A stretch of DNA of 64,000 nucleotides from Candidatus Altimarinota bacterium (GTDB lineage: Bacteria > Patescibacteriota > Gracilibacteria > BD1-5 > UBA6164), in contig JAHDHC010000001.1 of assembly GCA_020631485.1 (NCBI GenBank), positions 60,915 to 124,914 of the forward strand, written 5' to 3'. A program made the position numbers and the translations under genes. The notes under the pieces are model-generated. The model did not search any database, was not told the DNA's origin, and worked only from the letters and a program-made list of their open reading frames with translations. Each line of letters begins with the position of its first letter. Position 1 is the stretch's first letter. Below are positions 33,423 through 42,677 of the stretch, in pieces.

Positions 33423-33513
33423 ATAAAGTGAAGAGTCTGTGAAGAAGCAGAAAAAAGCTTGCAATAAAATAAGTCTGCTTAGAATAATGCGGTTTAAGTG
33501 AAAAAAAATAATT

Positions 33514-34794
33514 ATGAAAACTGCATTGAGATTACTACTTGTACTTACACTTGTATGTATCTGAATAAAATCAGCATCTGCTTCTGCTTATATTCTTGAT
33601 AAAGATTCTTCAAAAACCGATGTCGAAAAAGTCCAAACTATCTTTAACAAGATTTGAGTATATTCTGGAGAAATTGATTGAGACTATGAAAGTATCAAAG
33701 CTACCATAATAGAACTCCAAAAGAAACTCGCTGTTATAAAATCAGAGGATGATGAAAAAGCCTGAAATGTAGATGCAACACTTCTCAAAAGAGCGATTTC
33801 TACATATAAGGAAACTCCTCAAAGAAAAGAAACTCTTGCAAAAACAAAAGCGATATCAACGAAGACAGCGACAGTTGATACTACTCCAGATCCAGGTCTG
33901 AGAAAATTTATCGTAACGGCTTATTATTCTCCACTAAGAGGACAAAAAAAATACTCAACTGGATCATATTGGTGAGATATACGTCTCAATGGAGAATGAA
34001 CTCACTGAGCTTCATGAGCTTGAGTATATTATGGGTTTATTGCTGCACCTCAAAACTATCCATTTTGAACGAAGATATGGCTTGAAGGTTTCTGAAACGG
34101 AGTAGTTGAGGATAGGTGAGGTGCTATAGTAAATGCTGGAAGAAGATGATATGAATATGATAGACTCGATATATGGATGGGATACGGAGATGCATGACTT
34201 CAAAGAGCACTTCAGTGGTGAAAAAGAACGGTTAACGGAAAGATACTTTCAGATGATGCTCAGATAATTGATAATTTTTCTGACTCAGCTGCATCAAAGT
34301 ATTATGGCTTGAGAGTGAATCCTGAATCATGAGAAAAAGAAGTGCGTCAACTTCAAGAATTACTTCAAGAGTTGTGAGTGTATCAAAAAGCAATTGACGG
34401 AAAATACGAAACAGTCGAAGACTCACTTATCGCTTACCAGATTGAAAGCAATATAATACTCAACAAAGATTCTGATTGAGCAGGGTACTTTTGACCACGT
34501 ACCTTTAATGCAGTACAAAGAGATTTCGCTGCAGAGTTAAACAAGCAAGAACCTGCTCAGAAAAACCAAGTTGTAGAAGTAGATGCATTTCCAAATATAT
34601 CACGAGAAGAGAAAGAAAAACTCAAGACTCGTAGTAAAGAAATACAAGAATTTATACAGTCAAAATCAGCTGGGAATAGGATAATCAGAGATTCTTATGA
34701 AAGAGAAATAAAACAAAAACTTAATGCCGCAATTGAAAAAGCGACAAGTGAAGCTGAGAAGGATAAGATTCGATATCTTGTGAGCTTGCTGTAA
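33514..34794 (+). CDS. Exported 3D-domain protein with peptidoglycan-binding domains
   Basis: 426 residues: signal peptide (MKTALRLLLVLTLVCIGIKSASA), a PG-binding-like segment (VEKVQTIFNKIGVYSGEIDGDYES), a linker, then a 3D double-psi barrel (IVTAYYSPLRG ... GDIRLNGEGTHGASG ... YGFIAAPQNYPFGTKIWLEG ... VEDRGGAIV ... YDRLDIWMG) with the three Asp positions, as in MltA/YabE/RpfB-type lytic or murein-active proteins. A second PG_binding_1 repeat (VRQLQELLQELGVYQKAIDG) and a helical tail follow. Likely binds and cleaves or remodels cell wall. Close paralogue of the next gene. Confidence 0.85.
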
Positions 34795-34805
34795 GATTTT
34801 AATAT

Positions 34806-34842
34806 ATTAAAAGATTGACTACAAGATAGTCAATCTTTTTTA
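34806..34842 (+). terminator. Intrinsic terminator
   Basis: AAAGATTGACT, seven-base loop, AGTCAATCTTT with a T run; 12 bases after the stop at 34794. Confidence 0.8.
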
Positions 34843-34888
34843 TGTACAAAAATCATATGTTTGTTGTAATAAATATTTAATCACATGC

Positions 34889-34894
34889 TATAAT
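34889..34894 (+). promoter_or_regulatory. Putative -10 box
   Basis: TATAAT 39 bases before the ATG of the next exported protein, in a leader between a terminator and the start. No convincing -35 box. Confidence 0.4.
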
Positions 34895-34932
34895 ACGTAT
34901 ACAAAATTTACATAAAACAAAAACAAATACCA

Positions 34933-36516
34933 ATGAAAAAACTGACAGTACTTCTTATTTTAATTGTGACATTTTTTTGATTTGTCCCACAGCAATCACA
35001 TGCAACTTCCACAGGATATTTTGTCGTGACTGCATACTATTCTCCACTTCCAAATCAATCTTCATATATTATGTGATCATATGAGGCAGAACTACGTATG
35101 AATGGTATGGGAATACGCTGAGCGAGTGGGAAGCTAGTATTTGCAGGGATGCTTGCAGCACCTCAAAACTATAGCTTTTGAACCAAGATTTTTATAGAGT
35201 GAATCGGGATATGAGAAGTAGCTGACAGATGAGGTGCAATAGTTTCTAAGTGAGAAAGATGATTCAAACATGATAGAATAGATGTATGGATGTGACATGG
35301 GGAAGAAGGTCTTCAACGTGCAATGTATTGGGGAAATAGAACAGTAAAATGATATATAACTAAAAGGAGTGCTAAGACTACTATCAACCTCAAAAACCAC
35401 TACGCCCCAGCATGGGCAACAGCAGGATTGAAAAAAGTCTCAAATCTTTACAATATGGGAATATGAATGCACTCAGATGCTCAAACGGTGCAGAAACTTC
35501 AAGAACTCTTGAAAAGCACATGAATGTACAATGGAGCAATAGATGGAAAATATAAGTCTATTATGGGGACAATTTATCGTTTCCAACTCAAAAATGGCCT
35601 TGTCATAGATGAAAATACCTTCTGAGCATGATACTGGGGAAAACTTACAAGATGACTCTTCCTCAAAAAATACTTAAATGGGACACTTGATCCATCTCAA
35701 GTGATTGTTCCTGAAGAAAAAATAATTATCCCACAAGAAACTCAAGAGCCTCAAAAAGTACAAGAAACAGAGGTTCAGCAAGACGATAATACTGTAGTAT
35801 CAAAACCTGAGGAAGTAGTAACTGAAAAAGTCGAAGAAGCAAAGCCAGTAAACATCTTTGAAAAAGCATTAACTACAAAAGAAGAATACATAAAACTCCA
35901 AGAGACACTCAAAGAGATATGACTCTATAAATGAGAAATAGACTGAAAATATGCGTCTATAAGAGATATAATACTTGAGTATCAGATATGAAAACTTCTC
36001 GTAGAAGATGAAAGATCTGTATGAGCAGGATTTTATGGACCAAATACGAGAGCAACACTCAAAAAAGACTATGACAATTTTCTCCTTGAGAAACAAAAAA
36101 AACTTGAAAAAGAAAAAGAAATAGAAAATAGAAGACTCGAACTTGAACAAAGATTTAAAGAGCTCGAAAAGCTCGCAGAAGCTGCAGCAGAACAGAGAGT
36201 AGGACATATAGGGATCCTAAGAAAATGAGATGTGTCACCAGCCGTTCGTGATCTCCAAGTGATCATGAAAGATCTTGGCTATTTTCCCCATAAAGACACA
36301 GCTATATATGGAGAGAAAACAGAGCAAAGCGTCTTTAACTATCAGGTTGAGAAAGGGCTATTAAAGACGATGTCGGATACCTGAGCAGGAGTCTGCTGAC
36401 CTGTGACAAAGTGACAGATCAAAAAAGATCTTACTATCGATTATCTCGATGATTTGCTTCAGGAAAATATGATTACCGAAGAAGAGCTTATAGATTGAGG
36501 GATATTACGATTCTAA
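34933..36516 (+). CDS. Exported 3D-domain protein with three peptidoglycan-binding repeats and coiled coil
   Basis: 527 residues. Signal peptide (MKKLTVLLILIVTFFGFV), a 3D barrel at about residues 33-145 (FVVTAYYSPLPNQ, LAAPQNYSFGTKIFIEG, GEVADRGGAIVSKG, HDRIDVWMG), then PG_binding_1 repeats: VQKLQELLKSTGMYNGAIDG, YIKLQETLKEIGLYKGEIDG, and VRDLQVIMKDLGYFP. A Gln/Glu/Val/Pro linker and a KQKKLEKEKEIENRRLELEQ coiled coil separate them. It uses TGA glycine in most conserved positions. Paralogous to the preceding gene; the pair suggests a dedicated wall-modifying function. Confidence 0.85.
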
Positions 36517-36536
36517 ACTTCTATTTACAAATACAT

Positions 36537-36562
36537 AAAAACCTGCGAATTGCAGGTTTTTT
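36537..36562 (+). terminator. Intrinsic terminator
   Basis: AAAACCTGCGAATTGCAGGTTTTTT: AACCTGC pairs with GCAGGTT, then T run, 20 bases after the stop. Confidence 0.8.
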
Positions 36563-36572
36563 GTAGGTAGTA

Positions 36573-36741
36573 GCTCTCACACGCATCCGTGTGGGTGAGA
36601 GCTCTATAAATGGGTGCCGATACCAAAGGGGCAGCTATTTCAACCAAGAGCGGTCGTAGACTCTTGTTTCACATACTTTGGTAACGCACGAGGTGACAGT
36701 ATGTGCTATTAAAATGCGCTCACCAATGGTATCAGCAGAGT
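36573..36741 (-). ncRNA. Unidentified structured RNA downstream of an odd tRNA
   Basis: On the minus strand GATACCA (36733-36727) pairs with TGGTATC (36622-36616), closing a multibranch structure. Inside are CACATACT/AGTATGTG (8 bp) and an AAGAG/CTCTT hairpin. A strong hairpin follows (AGCTCTCAC..GTGAGAGCT, 36603-36572). GC content is above the surroundings and no reading frame fits. I compared it by eye with tmRNA, SRP RNA, 5S RNA and several riboswitch cores and found no match. It follows the tRNA with a few bases between, so they may share a precursor. Strand is inferred from the tRNA. Confidence 0.5.
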
Positions 36742-36743
36742 GT

Positions 36744-36833
36744 TCCGGTAGAAGGACTTGAACCTCCGACCTTCAGAGTCAAGCAGAAATGATTGCCTGA
36801 GTTCTGACGCTCTTCCAACTGAGCTATACCGGA
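36744..36833 (-). tRNA. tRNA-like gene with an 18-nt hairpin insertion in the anticodon loop (possibly Gln-UUG)
   Basis: Acceptor TCCGGTA/TACCGGA, D-arm GCTC..GAGC, T-arm GGAGG..TTCAAGT..CC TTC and anticodon stem TCAGA/TCTGA are all formed, but the loop is 25 nt: AC, then TCAGGCA paired with TGCTTGA around an 8-nt loop, then C. A 7-nt loop of ACTTGAC (anticodon TTG) would result from removing 18 nt; a U1-A72 pair fits glutamine. CCA is not encoded and position 33 would be C rather than U, so the gene may be defective or interrupted. Confidence 0.55.
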
Positions 36834-36973
36834 ATGGATAATATTTATATTTATTAATCTAAATGTGTCAACATTTTTGAGTAAAAAATCTTTAAAAATA
36901 TACAAAAAAAGAAGTTGAATAATATCTGAATGCTGCTATCATTAAGATGATATTTATATGAATTTTTATAAAA

Positions 36974-37621
36974 ATGAAACACATTATTATTTGTCTTGCT
37001 ATTTGTATATGTGTGAGCTCTTGCTCACTTATCTGATGAGGAAAACAAGAACTTGCTATTAATCTCAATATTCCTGAGAACTACCGAGAAATAGACAACT
37101 CCCAACCGATAAAAGTAAATGGAGAAGAAGTCTCTATCGTATGAGAGAAACTGAAAGTGTGAGATATCCTTAAAACGCCAGCTCTTGATAAAAAGGCTGA
37201 CTATTTCGACCAAGTAGAAACATGATCAATCGATGATTTCTCCTGATATAGGCTCATAGAAACGGTGCCTTCTCTTGATACTCCTGTTTGTACTATGCAA
37301 ACAAAACAGCTAGAGTTTGCTACGACCCAGTTTCCTGATATCAGTTTCTTTGTCATCTCAAACGATACCCCATTTGCACTTCAGAGATTTTGTTCTGCAA
37401 ATGGGATTGATAACCTCGAGGTTATGAGCGACGCTCGTACTCGCGAATTTTGAAGACAAAACGGTCTACTTCTAGAAAAATACGCACTCCTTACTCGCGC
37501 AATTATGATAATTGATGCTGATAATAGGGTTCAGTATATCGAATACGCTGATGAGGTGACATCTGAGCTAGATCTCATGAATGCTCTTGCCTTCCTCAGA
37601 ACGGTAACACAAAATCAATAA
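36974..37621 (+). CDS. tpx: Thiol peroxidase with lipoprotein-like N-terminus
   Basis: 215 residues. Prefix ICVSSCSLIGGG has a lipobox-type cysteine (SSC) so the enzyme is probably tethered on the outer face, unlike the cytosolic Tpx of most bacteria. The catalytic block is VPSLDTPVCTMQTKQLEF (peroxidatic Cys in TPVC) with the resolving Cys in RFCSANGI. Reduces hydroperoxides with electrons from a thiol system. A 97-residue N-terminal part contains the strand-forming TLKG-like element reduced to VKVNGEEVSIVG. It follows a 140-base spacer and an AT-rich promoter region. Confidence 0.88.
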
Positions 37622-37835
37622 TAGTATTTTAAGTATTATTTTTAGCCCCAAATCTCACGACAGTGTTTATGTTTTTTACAAAAAAATTGACAAATCTCTG
37701 AGGATTTATATATTTTTCATATCTTTTATTACTTACGAAAAAAGATGAAACCACAGGCATGTATAAGCACTCTGCTTCTGCTCCTTTTAGAAAATAGTCT
37801 AAGAGCGATTTTGTGGTAGTATAAATATTTTTTAC

Positions 37836-37875
37836 AAACTCCTACTTAGACCAAATCTAAGCAGGAGTTTTTTTA
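37836..37875 (+). terminator. Hairpin with T run after tpx
   Basis: AAACTCCTACTTAGA, loop, TCTAAGCAGGAGTTT then seven T. One mismatch in the stem. It is 215 bases after the tpx stop and 22 before the next ATG. The preceding part (37740-37830) holds ACCACA..TGTGGT closing a small folded region and no convincing gene; a short leader or sRNA is possible. Confidence 0.65.
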
Positions 37876-37896
37876 TATAATAATTTTTAGAAAAAA

Positions 37897-38073
37897 ATGT
37901 GAAAAAATACCCAGAAAAATAATACAGTTTCTTCAGCACAGGAAAGAACTACTTCTGCGAGTGCAAATGTGATATGAATGTCATGGGCTGAATATGACAA
38001 ATATATGAGAGAAATTAGCTCTACTCAGCATTGAGTTAAATCTCACTCAGAAAAGATTATTGATAAGAAATAG
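37897..38073 (+). CDS. Small hypothetical protein upstream of HicA-like gene
   Basis: 58 residues starting Met-Gly (ATG TGA), with Ser/Thr/Asn-rich N-terminus and a short helical part SWAEYDKYMREI. Three bases separate its stop from the next ATG, so the two are translated together. It does not resemble HicB (no RNase-H-like or ribbon-helix-helix motif). Possibly an unrelated antitoxin or spacer protein. Confidence 0.5.
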
Positions 38074-38075
38074 TT

Positions 38076-38306
38076 ATGGCACATAAAAAAATACCAGCTA
38101 TGAAGTGATCAGAGTTTTGTAGAAAATTAAAACCCATACTAGAAAGAGAATGAATTTGAAATAAGTCTGGTTCTTCAAATAGGCTTGTTATAAAAGCACT
38201 GGATTGAAGAAGTATTTCAATTTCACAGGGAAAAGCAAAAATTGAGTCAGGTGTTATACGAAGTACCATGAAAAATATATGACTCTCTGTAGATGAGATA
38301 TTATAG
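38076..38306 (+). CDS. HicA-like mRNA-interferase-fold protein
   Basis: 76 residues that follow the HicA pattern: MKGSEFCRKLKPILEREG (helix 1), a G-S-S-N-R loop, a beta hairpin, and ESGVIRSTMKNIGLSVDEIL (KGTLRSILKQAGL-like). HicA toxins have the sequence GSHH with a catalytic histidine; here it is GSSN, so activity is doubtful. It may be a decayed or neutralised toxin, or a fold used for RNA binding. No HicB follows. Confidence 0.6.
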
Positions 38307-38407
38307 TATACAATTGTGTCATTGTTTTCTGAAAAACCTTTGTTGATATTTTTAAATATGTTAGAGGAGTTCAACTTTTTTTAACATGTAAATAAATATG
38401 AAAATCT

Positions 38408-38427
38408 TTTGACTGCTGAGTCAAAAA
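38408..38427 (+). repeat. Inverted repeat TTTTGACT-GCTG-AGTCAAAA
   Basis: Perfect 8-bp arms. Its left arm contains TTGACT, a -35-like box, so it could be an operator over the promoter of the RNA leader that follows. Confidence 0.4.
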
Positions 38428-38436
38428 AGTATAATA
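38410..38436 (+). promoter_or_regulatory. Promoter candidate TTGACT .. TATAAT
   Basis: -35 TTGACT at 38410-38415 and consensus -10 TATAAT at 38431-38436 with a 15-base spacer (two short of ideal). Transcription would begin near 38443 and cover a structured leader. Confidence 0.5.
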
Positions 38437-38439
38437 GTA

Positions 38440-38592
38440 GTATATTTTCACTAATAGATTTTGTTTTAAAACCGTCATGGTAAAGCGGAAAAGAAATATA
38501 TTGCATGAGAACGAAGTAAAACACTCAGGTGGAACCGTCTAAATACACAATTGGACCCTGAAGAAAAAATGATTTTTCTTGAGGGTCTTTTT
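38440..38592 (+). ncRNA. Structured leader with terminator (T-box-like motif)
   Basis: AACCGTC occurs twice (38472 region and 38533 region) and the second copy is in AGGTGGAACCGTC, similar to the AGGGTGGNACCGCG motif of T-box leaders. A stable intrinsic terminator follows (GACCCTGAAGAAAAA/TTTTTCTTGAGGGTC, 38554-38587, T to 38592). No classical Stem I is obvious, and the next gene is dCMP deaminase, not a synthetase (glyS is 2.4 kb on). Either an unusual T-box, another regulatory leader, or a standalone sRNA. Confidence 0.45.
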
Positions 38593-38606
38593 AATCAATA
38601 AAGATT

Positions 38607-39086
38607 ATGATCAAAGATATAAGTTTTTTGAAAATAGCTCATGAGATTGGGCAGAGTTCAAAGTGTGTGTCGAAAAAGATATGAGCTGTTATAGTAAAAG
38701 ACAATAGAATATTGTCATCAGGCTATAATGGAACACCAGCATGATACGTAAACTGTGACGAACACTGGGATGGAAAATATACAAAAGAGCATCATGATTG
38801 GTCAGCAAAACACGAAATCCACGCGGAGATGAATTCTCTACTATGGGCAGCGAGGCAAGGAATAGGCATAGAATGAGCGACGATGTATGTGATGTGTGAA
38901 CCTTGCTATGAGTGTACAAAAAACATAGTAGCAGCAGGGATTAAGAAAGTTGTGTATTCAAACGCTTTTCCTCATACTGACACTTCCGAAGCTCGTAAAT
39001 TTATGGCAGATAACAATGTGACAATCGAACAAATCGATCTCTGAGAGGCTTATAGATACCAAAAAACTATTTGAAAAAATTATTAA
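38607..39086 (+). CDS. dCMP deaminase / cytidine deoxycytidylate deaminase (ComEB-like)
   Basis: 159 residues. Zinc site: HAEMNSLLWA (His and catalytic Glu) and CEPCYECTKNIVAAG (two Cys). The middle has GYNGTPAG and HxxxxH-like (EHHDWSAKHEIHAE) residues as in dCMP deaminases. Produces dUMP for ThyA, linking this gene to the tmk-thyA cluster. Follows a terminator-bearing leader, so its expression may be conditional. Confidence 0.9.
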
Positions 39087-39092
39087 AACAAC

Positions 39093-40199
39093 ATGAAAAC
39101 AGAAATACTGAAAGTCTTAGATGACTTGTTAAAAATCGAGTCAGTGAGCACTGATATAGAGAAGCTTGACGAAGTGACTGAATATATAAAGCAATATTTT
39201 GAAGGACTCAAAGGCTGCTATATAGATGAGTTACGATATAACAATAAGCCAAGTATAATAGTAAAGAATTTTGAAGGGAAAAATGCTGATGTTATTCTTA
39301 ATGGGCACTATGATGTAGTGCCTCCAAGTGAGCAGTGACAGTTTGAGCCAAAAGAAGAAGACTGAAAGATCTATGCGCGAGGCTCATGAGATATGAAATC
39401 TGGAGATGCACTGATGATGGTTTTAATGAAGAAAGTTTTACAAAAATCATGAGAAGTGAAAAAAGTTGCTTTGATACTCACGAGTGATGAAGAGCTCTGA
39501 GGACCTGATGGAGCTGCGAAAATAGTAGAAGAGTGATATACGGCTGACGAAGGAGTGCTTGTTCCTGATAGTGGATCTCTTGAAGAAATAGTCATTGCAG
39601 AAAAAGGAATGATAGATATAGAAGCACATTTCAAGGGATTATCATGTCATGCAAGTAGGCCATGGCATGGAGAAAATGCTATTGAAAATGCTTATGCGAC
39701 ACTCATGGAACTGAGAAAAGAACTTCAAGATGATGATGTGTTGTATAAGTCAGAAGACAACTGGGGTACAAGTGTTAATCTGACAAAAATACAAGCTGGA
39801 ACAGTGGTCAATGTAATCCCTGATATGGCAAAGGCAACTTTTGATATACGTTTTACGGAGAAGTATACTTTGGAAAAAATACTTAAAAAGATACAGGTAA
39901 TTATTGAGAGAAATCATGGTGAAATCATCTCAACGATACATTGAGATCTCGTACACACTCCTGAAGAGTCAGACTTTGTCCAAGCATATATTTGAGCATA
40001 TGAGTCAGTTATGTGAGTCAAACCAAAAGTTATGAAAGAACACTGAGCAAGTGATGGAAGATTTTTCTCAGCGAAATGAATGCCACTTCTGCTTCACAGA
40101 CCAACTTGTGAGAATATTCATTCCAAAAATGAATGGGTAGAGATTGATTCGATTATGAAAATATATACAGTATATAAACAATTTATTTTAGGGGAATAG
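39093..40199 (+). CDS. M20-family metallopeptidase/deacylase (DapE/ArgE-like)
   Basis: 368 residues. Metal motif LNGHYDVVPPSEQ, RGSGDMKSG, the catalytic Glu in TSDEELGGPDGA, an insertion domain (AEKGMIDIEAHFKGLSCHASRPW, dimerisation) and GASDGRFFSA. The family includes succinyl-diaminopimelate desuccinylase, acetylornithine deacetylase and dipeptidases; in a small CPR genome without amino-acid synthesis genes in view a peptidase role is as likely as any. Six bases after the deaminase. Confidence 0.9.
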
Positions 40200-40200
40200 T

Positions 40201-40833
40201 ATGGATCAAGAATATAAATACAAAAGAAAGTATAATCCAAAATCAAACAGACTAGAAAATTATAATTATTCTCAAGCTTGAAAGTATTTTATAACAATTT
40301 GTACGAAAGATCGAGAATACTTCTTTTGAGAAATTATTAATTGAGAGATGATTTTAAATGATATATGAAGAGAATTACAAAATGAAATTGAGAACATTCC
40401 TTCTTTTAGAAGAAACGTAATTTTGGATGAATATGTAATAATGCCGAATCATATACATTTGCTATTATTCTTAGAATGAAATATATGATACCAAAGGAGT
40501 TATAAGATGTTTCAAGAAAAAAATCAGGAAGAGCCTTTTCAAAAAAAGACGTTTCAGCGAAACGTCTCTACAGATAGATGAAAAAATGAAAAATATTACT
40601 CAGATATTTCATCAAGAGGGTGAAACTTATGAAATATTATAAAATTATTTAAATGATATTTTTCAAAGAATATTAATAGGTTGCAATCTGACAGGTACTT
40701 TGCATGGCAGAAGAACTATTATGATAGAATTGTGAGAAATGAAGACGAATTGGGTAAAATACGAAAATATATCTTAGAAAATCCCCAAAGGTGGGAACAA
40801 GATAAAGATAACCCACAGAATTTGCTAATGTAA
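40201..40833 (+). CDS. REP-associated tyrosine transposase (RAYT, Y1_Tnp)
   Basis: 210 residues. HUH motif is seen as MPNHIHLLLF (His-x-His) and the catalytic tyrosine is in YYDRIVRNEDEL; N-terminal GKYFITICTKDREYFF is also typical. A helical linker contains the translated REP QKKTFQRNVSTD (40548-40572). A C-terminal PQRWEQD end is standard. RAYTs cut and move REP palindromes in bacterial chromosomes; copies of this REP lie inside and just after the gene. Starts 1 base after the M20 gene. Confidence 0.9.
40548..40572 (+). repeat. REP palindrome inside the RAYT gene
   Basis: AGACGTTTCAGCGAAACGTCTC plus TAC; arms AGACGTTTC/GAAACGTCT. Nearly the exact reverse complement of the downstream copy. 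Read in frame as residues about 117-124. Confidence 0.85.
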
Positions 40834-40835
40834 AT

Positions 40836-40860
40836 GTAGAGATGTTTCGCTGAAACATCT
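40836..40860 (+). repeat. REP palindrome downstream of the RAYT gene
   Basis: GTAGAGATGTTTCGCTGAAACATCT: GTAGAGA head followed by ATGTTTC/GAAACAT palindrome, two bases after the stop. It is an inverted copy of the element at 40548 with two base differences. Confidence 0.85.
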
Positions 40861-40895
40861 AAATACTTGAATAAACAAATTCAATCAACAACATT

Positions 40896-40915
40896 TTTCG
40901 CTGAAACATCTCTAG
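40896..40915 (+). repeat. REP palindrome copy (partial)
   Basis: TTTCGCTGAAACATCTCTAG. One arm and the CTCTA(C/G) head remain. Separated from the 40836 copy by 35 bases and in the opposite order, making an inverted pair (BIME-like). Confidence 0.75.
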
Positions 40916-40976
40916 GTATGAAAAATTTCAAAAAATAAGCAAAAAATATAAATTATAATTAACTAAATATAACACT

Positions 40977-42599
40977 ATGAAAACTGAAATGAAGGATATC
41001 GTAAATCTGTGTCAGAACAGATGATTTGTATATGCGGGTTCAGAGATCTATGGAGGTCTGGCAAATACCTGGGACTATGGTCCATATGGGACATTGCTGA
41101 AAGAAAATATTAAATTTCTCTGGCAAAAGGAGTTTATCCAGAAAAGAACAGATATGGTAGCGCTTGATGCGGGTATCCTCATGAATCCTCAGACTTGGGT
41201 TGCATCAGGGCATGTAGGAGGATTCTCTGATCCCTTGATTGATGACAGAAACACGAAAGAGCGTTTCAGAGCCGACAAGCTTCTCGAGGATCATATTGAA
41301 GATATGAAAAAAGAATTCTTAACTAATTGAACTCCAGCAGTCTTAAATGTACAATGAGGAAGTGTGAATATAAATTGATTTACTCAAAAAGGGTGAGTAA
41401 CAGATTTCACCAACTCTAATACATCAATTAAAAACTCAAGTGCTATTAACGCCCAAATTTCCTTAAATGAATCTGATGTTAATATTCAGAATTATGATAT
41501 TGAATGATCAACTTGACTTGAAAATGATTTACTCAACTATATGAAATCATTATATTGAGTATCGAATCTTGTCCCAGAAGCATGGCCACTTGAAAAACAA
41601 ACGGAAGTCATGAGAGGGGAAAATATTAAAAATCCAAGTACATGAGAACCTGGAGATTGGACTGATGCGAAGAAATTTAACCTGATGTTTCAGACAAGTC
41701 AGTGAGTAACAGAAGATTCGAGCTCTGTTATATACATGAGACCAGAAACAGCGCAGTGAATATTTGTAAACTTCTGAAATGTCCTGAGAAGCTCAAGAAG
41801 AAAACTTCCATTTGGGGTAGCTCAAGTCTGAAAGGCATTTAGAAATGAAATCACTCCAGGGAACTTTGTTTTTAGAACTCGTGAATTTGAACAGATGGAG
41901 ATAGAGTATTTTGTCGAACCAGGGACAGATCTCGAACATCATGCAGCATGGAAGCAAAGATGTATGGATTTTCTCACAGAAACTCTAAACATCGATCCAG
42001 AACTTCTGAAAATGAGAGATCATGATGATGATGAACTCAGTCATTATTCTAATGCTACTACCGATATAGAGTTTAAATTCCCATTTGGATGGGGAGAACT
42101 GTGGGGAATTGCTGATAGAACTGATTTTGATCTCAAGGCGCATATGACAGAGTCAAAACAGGATCTCAGTTATTTTGATCCAGTGAATAATAAGAAATTT
42201 ATCCCCTATGTAATTGAACCATCAGTTGGTCTCACGAGGCTCTTTCTTGCAGTCCTCTGTGACGCCTACACCGTTGATGGAGAGAGAAGCTATCTCAAAC
42301 TCGATCCAAAACTCGCACCCATAAAAGTATGAGTTCTTCCAGTGGTGAAAAAGATCTGAGATCTAGCGAAAGAAGTATATGCTCAACTCAGTGAAAATTT
42401 TGTCTGTGAATATGATGAAGTGGGATCAGTAGGGAAGCGCTATGCCCGTATGGATGAGATTGGGACACCATTTTGTGTAACAATCGATACTGATAATTAT
42501 GAAGCTGGAAATGTTACAGTGAGACACAGAGACTCCATGGAACAAGAAATTGTTGCAATCAGTGAGCTAAATGAATATATTAGAGAAAGAATACGTTAG
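40977..42599 (+). CDS. glyS: Glycyl-tRNA synthetase (homodimeric type) with an atypical insertion
   Basis: 540 residues. Class II motifs: [78 protein letters not shown](V)GLTR (motif 3 in [10 protein letters not shown]) and the C-terminal anticodon domain from APIKV on. Between residue 118 and 225, where other GlyRS have a short, often zinc-binding segment, lies an Asn/Ser/Thr/Ile-rich region ([33 protein letters not shown]) without cysteines. It must charge both normal tRNA-Gly and the UCA-anticodon tRNA-Gly needed to read TGA as glycine, which makes it of interest. Confidence 0.95.
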
Positions 42600-42677
42600 T
42601 TTTCAGACCAAAAAAAGAATGATTTTGACTTGGGAAAACATACAAGCAAAAAATTTATTTAAATAATCTAAAAATAT

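Noticed and set aside
36744..36833. tRNA-Gly(UCA) that decodes TGA
   Set aside because: TCA occurs in the loop (ACTCAGG), but the acceptor and discriminator do not look like tRNA-Gly and the stem is not closed around it. The UCA tRNA must be outside this window.
37745..37819. Short frame MKPQACISTLLLLLL.. after tpx
   Set aside because: Within a small folded region ending at a terminator; too short and without a ribosome site. A leader peptide cannot be excluded.
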